Virus record (IMG/VR): IMGVR_UViG_3300045425_000095
Coordinates: 1 to 45,255 of that record
Length of the DNA: 45,255 nucleotides
From: a virus
Reading direction: 5' to 3' (one strand)
In this document: piece after piece, positions 42,281 to 45,255 of the stretch
Layout: each line of letters opens with the position of its first letter
Numbering within the stretch: the first letter of the stretch is position 1
The notes under the pieces: generated by a model
What the model was told of the DNA's origin: nothing
What the model saw: only the letters and a program-made list of their open reading frames with translations
The model's database searches: none
Translations under genes and position numbers: made by a program

Positions 42281-45255
42281 ATGTCTCAGCAAACTAATCT
42301 CAATGTAGCACCATATTTTGATGATTTTAATGCAAATAATGACTACCATAAAGTTCTGTTCAAACCAGGAGTACCTGTTCAAGCAAGAGAATTAACAACT
42401 CTTCAATCAATTCTCCAAAATCAAATTCAAAAGTTTGGTCAGCATTTTTTTAAAGAAGGTGCTAAAGTAATACCAGGAAACACTGGATATACACAATTAT
42501 ATAATTGCGTTCAACTTCAAAATAATTTTCTTGGAGTTCCTGTTGAAGCATATATAAATCAACTTATTGGGGCTAAAATAACAGGACAAACTTCTGGTGT
42601 AACTGCAGTTGTAGATAATATTCTTTTTTCTCAAGATTCCGAAAAAGGAAATCTTACCCTTTATATTAATTATTTGGGATCAAGTACTCAAAATAATGCA
42701 ACTCAACAATTTTCTGATGGTGAATCTTTAGTCACAAATATTATAATTTCTTCAGGTCTTTTAGGAAATACTTCTATTGCTGCGGGGCAACCATTTGCAT
42801 CCACGCTTGCAAATAATTCCACTGCAGTAGGATCTTCTTTTAATATAATAGAAGGTGTATATTTTATTCGCGGACAGTTTATAAATGTACAGACCGAAAC
42901 TTTAATTTTAGATCAATATAATAATAAACCAAATTATAGAGTGGGTCTATTTGTAAATGAACAAATTATCAACTCTGACATTGATGAAACACTAAATGAT
43001 AATTCTCAAGGATTTAATAATTACGCAGCACCAGGCGCAGACCGATTAAAAATTTCAGTATCCTTATTCAAAAAAAGTTTAGAAGATTATGATGATAATA
43101 ATTTTATAGAATTAGCAACTATACAAGATGGAATTTTACAAACTGTTCGCTGGCCTGGATCAAACTATAATTTACTCCAAGATGAATTAGCAAGAAGAAC
43201 TTATAATGAATCTGGTGATTATGTTGTTACACCATTTGATGTCTCAGTAAAAGATTCTCTGAATGATAACAAAGGAAATCGAGGTATTTTTAATCTTGGG
43301 CAATTTACTTATGGAGGATCAACTCCATCTGATGATTTAGCAGTTTATCAAATATCTCCAGGTAAAGCAATTGTTAGGGGATATGAGGTAGAAACAATTA
43401 GCCCAACGTTTTTAGATGTAGAAAAACCAAGAACAACTAAAACACTTGAAAATCAATCAATAAACTATAATACTGGATCAACATTATCATTAAATAATGT
43501 GCAGGGATCTCCAATAATTGGAATTGGAAATACTTATGTTTTAAGTTTAAGAAATGAAAGAGTAGGAACATCAAATACAATTGCATCCGGTAAAGAAATT
43601 GGCGTTGCTAGGGTGTATGATTTTAGATTAGAATCTGGATCTTACAGACTTTCAAATGCAAACTTAAATGAGTGGAATATTTCACTATACGATGTTCAAA
43701 CCATCACAGAAATTACTTTAAATGAACCTATTACACTATCAGTACCAACCTTTGTTGAGGGTGCAAATAGCGGGGCGAACGGATTTATTAAAGATGCAGT
43801 TTCAGCAAGTAATTTAATTACACTCTATGATACTCAAGGTACTTTTTTAAGAAACGAAACGTTTATTTTTGATGGAATTCCAAATGGAAGAGTAGCAACT
43901 GCGATTACATCATATGGACTTTCTGATGTTAAGTCTGTCTATGGTTTAGTGGGTTCTGCATCAACATTTTCAGCAGATTCTATACAATCCACAAAATCTA
44001 ATATTGGAATTGCACTTATTTCTCCAGTTTCTTCGGGTGTTAGCACTATCACAAGTTCTAACGTATTATTTCCAGGAAACCTTGTTAAAAAAGATAATTT
44101 AATTTCATATAGTGATACTTCATTGGCAGATTCCGTTTTTGCAAAAGTTGTAAGTGTAGGATCTACTGCGATTACAATCACAGGAGTTACCACTATTTCT
44201 GGAATTGCCCAAGGACAATTACCAACTACAGCATTAGAAGTAACAGATCTTAAAGTATTAACAACTGCATCAGTATCATCAAATGATAATACTTTATATA
44301 CAATACTTCCAAAACGTAATATTTCTTCAGTTGATTTAACAGATGCTAGTTTAATTATTAGAAAATCTTTCACTGTTAATATTGCATCAAATAAGTTATC
44401 GGTTCCAATAAGTGCGGGAACGAATGAAACGTTTCTACCTTTTGATGAAGAAAGATATTCATTAATTAGATCTAATGGATCCACTGAAGTACTAACTTCA
44501 GATAGATTTGCGTTTATTGACGGAGGAAGGCAACTTCAAATTTTTAACTTAGGAACTAATGATACTGGAGCAATTTTAATTACTACTTTAAGAAAAATTA
44601 AACCAACCTCAAAAATTAAAAGGAGAAATAGAGTTAATAGTATCATAATTAATAAATCAAAATACAATGGGTCGGGTATTGGTGAAACTACACTAAATGA
44701 TGGACTTGAATTTGGAAATTATGCTTTTGGTACTAGGGTGCAAGATAAAAATATTTCATTAAATGTTCCTGATATTATTGAAATACACGGCATTTTTGAG
44801 TCGGCAGATACTGAAAATCCTTCCGCACCAAAAATGGTTCTTTCTTCTATTAGTGGTCCAACTAATACAACATCCGACTTAATAATAGGAGAGGAAATTT
44901 TAGGGCAAAATGGAAGCACTATTGGTATTGTTGCAGAAAAATTAACTACATCACAAATTATCTTTGTATCTAAAAACGATAATGCCTTTAAAGAAGGCGA
45001 GACTGTAACTTTCAGAGAATCTAATATTCAGGCAATAGTAACAGCATTAGATTCACCAAGTTTTAATATTTCATCTAACTATACATTTACAATTGGACAA
45101 AAAGGATCTTTTTATGATTATGGATTTATTAGTAGAAAATCAAATGCCGACGAACCAAATAAAAAAATAAAAATTTATTTTTCAAATGGGTTTTATGATT
45201 CTTCCGATGATGGTGATATTACAACAGTAAATTCATACAATACATTCGATTATGG
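42281..45255 (+). CDS. DUF4815 structural protein, 5' part
   Basis: The frame starts at the ATG 6 nt after gp8 and is still open at the window end (991 full codons visible). M-S-Q-Q-T-N-L-N-V-A-P-Y-F-D-D-F, H-K-V-L-F-K-P-G-V-P-V-Q-A-R-E-L-T-T-L-Q-S-I-L-Q-N-Q-I is the usual start of DUF4815 virion proteins that follow gp8 in T4-like cyanophages. Later parts are beta-rich fibre-like sequence. Likely a baseplate-attached tail or fibre protein; C-terminus not seen. Confidence 0.85.
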   Translation, partial: MSQQTNLNVAPYFDDFNANNDYHKVLFKPGVPVQARELTTLQSILQNQIQKFGQHFFKEGAKVIPGNTGYTQLYNCVQLQNNFLGVPVEAYINQLIGAKITGQTSGVTAVVDNILFSQDSEKGNLTLYINYLGSSTQNNATQQFSDGESLVTNIIISSGLLGNTSIAAGQPFASTLANNSTAVGSSFNIIEGVYFIRGQFINVQTETLILDQYNNKPNYRVGLFVNEQIINSDIDETLNDNSQGFNNYAAPGADRLKISVSLFKKSLEDYDDNNFIELATIQDGILQTVRWPGSNYNLLQDELARRTYNESGDYVVTPFDVSVKDSLNDNKGNRGIFNLGQFTYGGSTPSDDLAVYQISPGKAIVRGYEVETISPTFLDVEKPRTTKTLENQSINYNTGSTLSLNNVQGSPIIGIGNTYVLSLRNERVGTSNTIASGKEIGVARVYDFRLESGSYRLSNANLNEWNISLYDVQTITEITLNEPITLSVPTFVEGANSGANGFIKDAVSASNLITLYDTQGTFLRNETFIFDGIPNGRVATAITSYGLSDVKSVYGLVGSASTFSADSIQSTKSNIGIALISPVSSGVSTITSSNVLFPGNLVKKDNLISYSDTSLADSVFAKVVSVGSTAITITGVTTISGIAQGQLPTTALEVTDLKVLTTASVSSNDNTLYTILPKRNISSVDLTDASLIIRKSFTVNIASNKLSVPISAGTNETFLPFDEERYSLIRSNGSTEVLTSDRFAFIDGGRQLQIFNLGTNDTGAILITTLRKIKPTSKIKRRNRVNSIIINKSKYNGSGIGETTLNDGLEFGNYAFGTRVQDKNISLNVPDIIEIHGIFESADTENPSAPKMVLSSISGPTNTTSDLIIGEEILGQNGSTIGIVAEKLTTSQIIFVSKNDNAFKEGETVTFRESNIQAIVTALDSPSFNISSNYTFTIGQKGSFYDYGFISRKSNADEPNKKIKIYFSNGFYDSSDDGDITTVNSYNTFDY

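Noticed and set aside
43939-44919. Minus-strand open frames inside the DUF4815 gene
   Set aside because: Shadows of an AT-rich coding region; no ribosome binding sites, and the plus frame is a clear family match.

Overview
The window looks like part of a large T4-like myovirus infecting a cyanobacterium (a marine-type cyanophage). Four things support this. The baseplate run gp25 - gp6 - giant gp7-position protein - gp8 - DUF4815 protein has T4 order and cyanophage-style members. The small proteins (YHYH and cupredoxin domains, MKTF-type head-targeting leaders, tiny acidic ORFs) are of kinds I associate with cyanophages. The two DnaA-box-like sites at 12584-12603 match the cyanobacterial version (TTTTCCACA) rather than the E. 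coli one. Almost all genes are on the + strand and tightly packed. Everything here was read by eye; no search or alignment was run.

Layout. 1-2358: end of a tail-fibre-like protein with 81-bp repeats, a second virion protein and a small gene. 2381-3852: terminator/promoter, then a translationally coupled string of small Trp/Tyr-rich proteins and a membrane protein. 3886-6660: a head-associated-looking protein, two proteins with T4-style capsid-targeting leaders (one resembling an ADP-ribosyltransferase) and a possible nuclease. 6741-10453: an SF2 helicase followed by an adenine methyltransferase split over two overlapping genes, together resembling a dismantled restriction-modification enzyme. 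10536-11969: small genes. 11966-12505: an HNH homing endonuclease on the - strand. 12506-13018: a large control region with DnaA-like boxes, 14 CATAAG/CTTATG motifs arranged outward from a centre, 29-bp tandem repeats and divergent consensus promoters (candidate origin or switch).

13019-23459 is an array of about 33 very small genes (41-169 aa), mostly monocistronic. Most are separated by one recurring intergenic module: a CTGGCACA-like box at or just after the preceding stop codon, a hairpin whose stem sequence varies while pairing is kept, and a -10 hexamer whose start is always 37-39 bp from the start of the box. Leaders are A/C-rich and lack Shine-Dalgarno sequences. I count 22 promoters with the box and fixed spacing, two of them outside the array (6674, 10467). 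From about 18400 to 23460 the array is clearly GC-richer than the rest of the window. An ArdA-like antirestriction protein, two small HTH proteins and a ribbon-helix-helix-like protein with its own palindromic operators lie in the array. I read it as a host-takeover (early) region; that is inference.

23712-25441 carries small genes, a glycosyltransferase and a strong terminator, then the late baseplate block runs from 25462 to the window end. Its centre is a 4261-residue protein with a cupredoxin-like domain carrying a complete set of candidate copper ligands, a YHYH domain and a Gly/Thr-rich minisatellite. The gp6 gene appears to have an in-frame stop 27 codons before what looks like its ancestral end.
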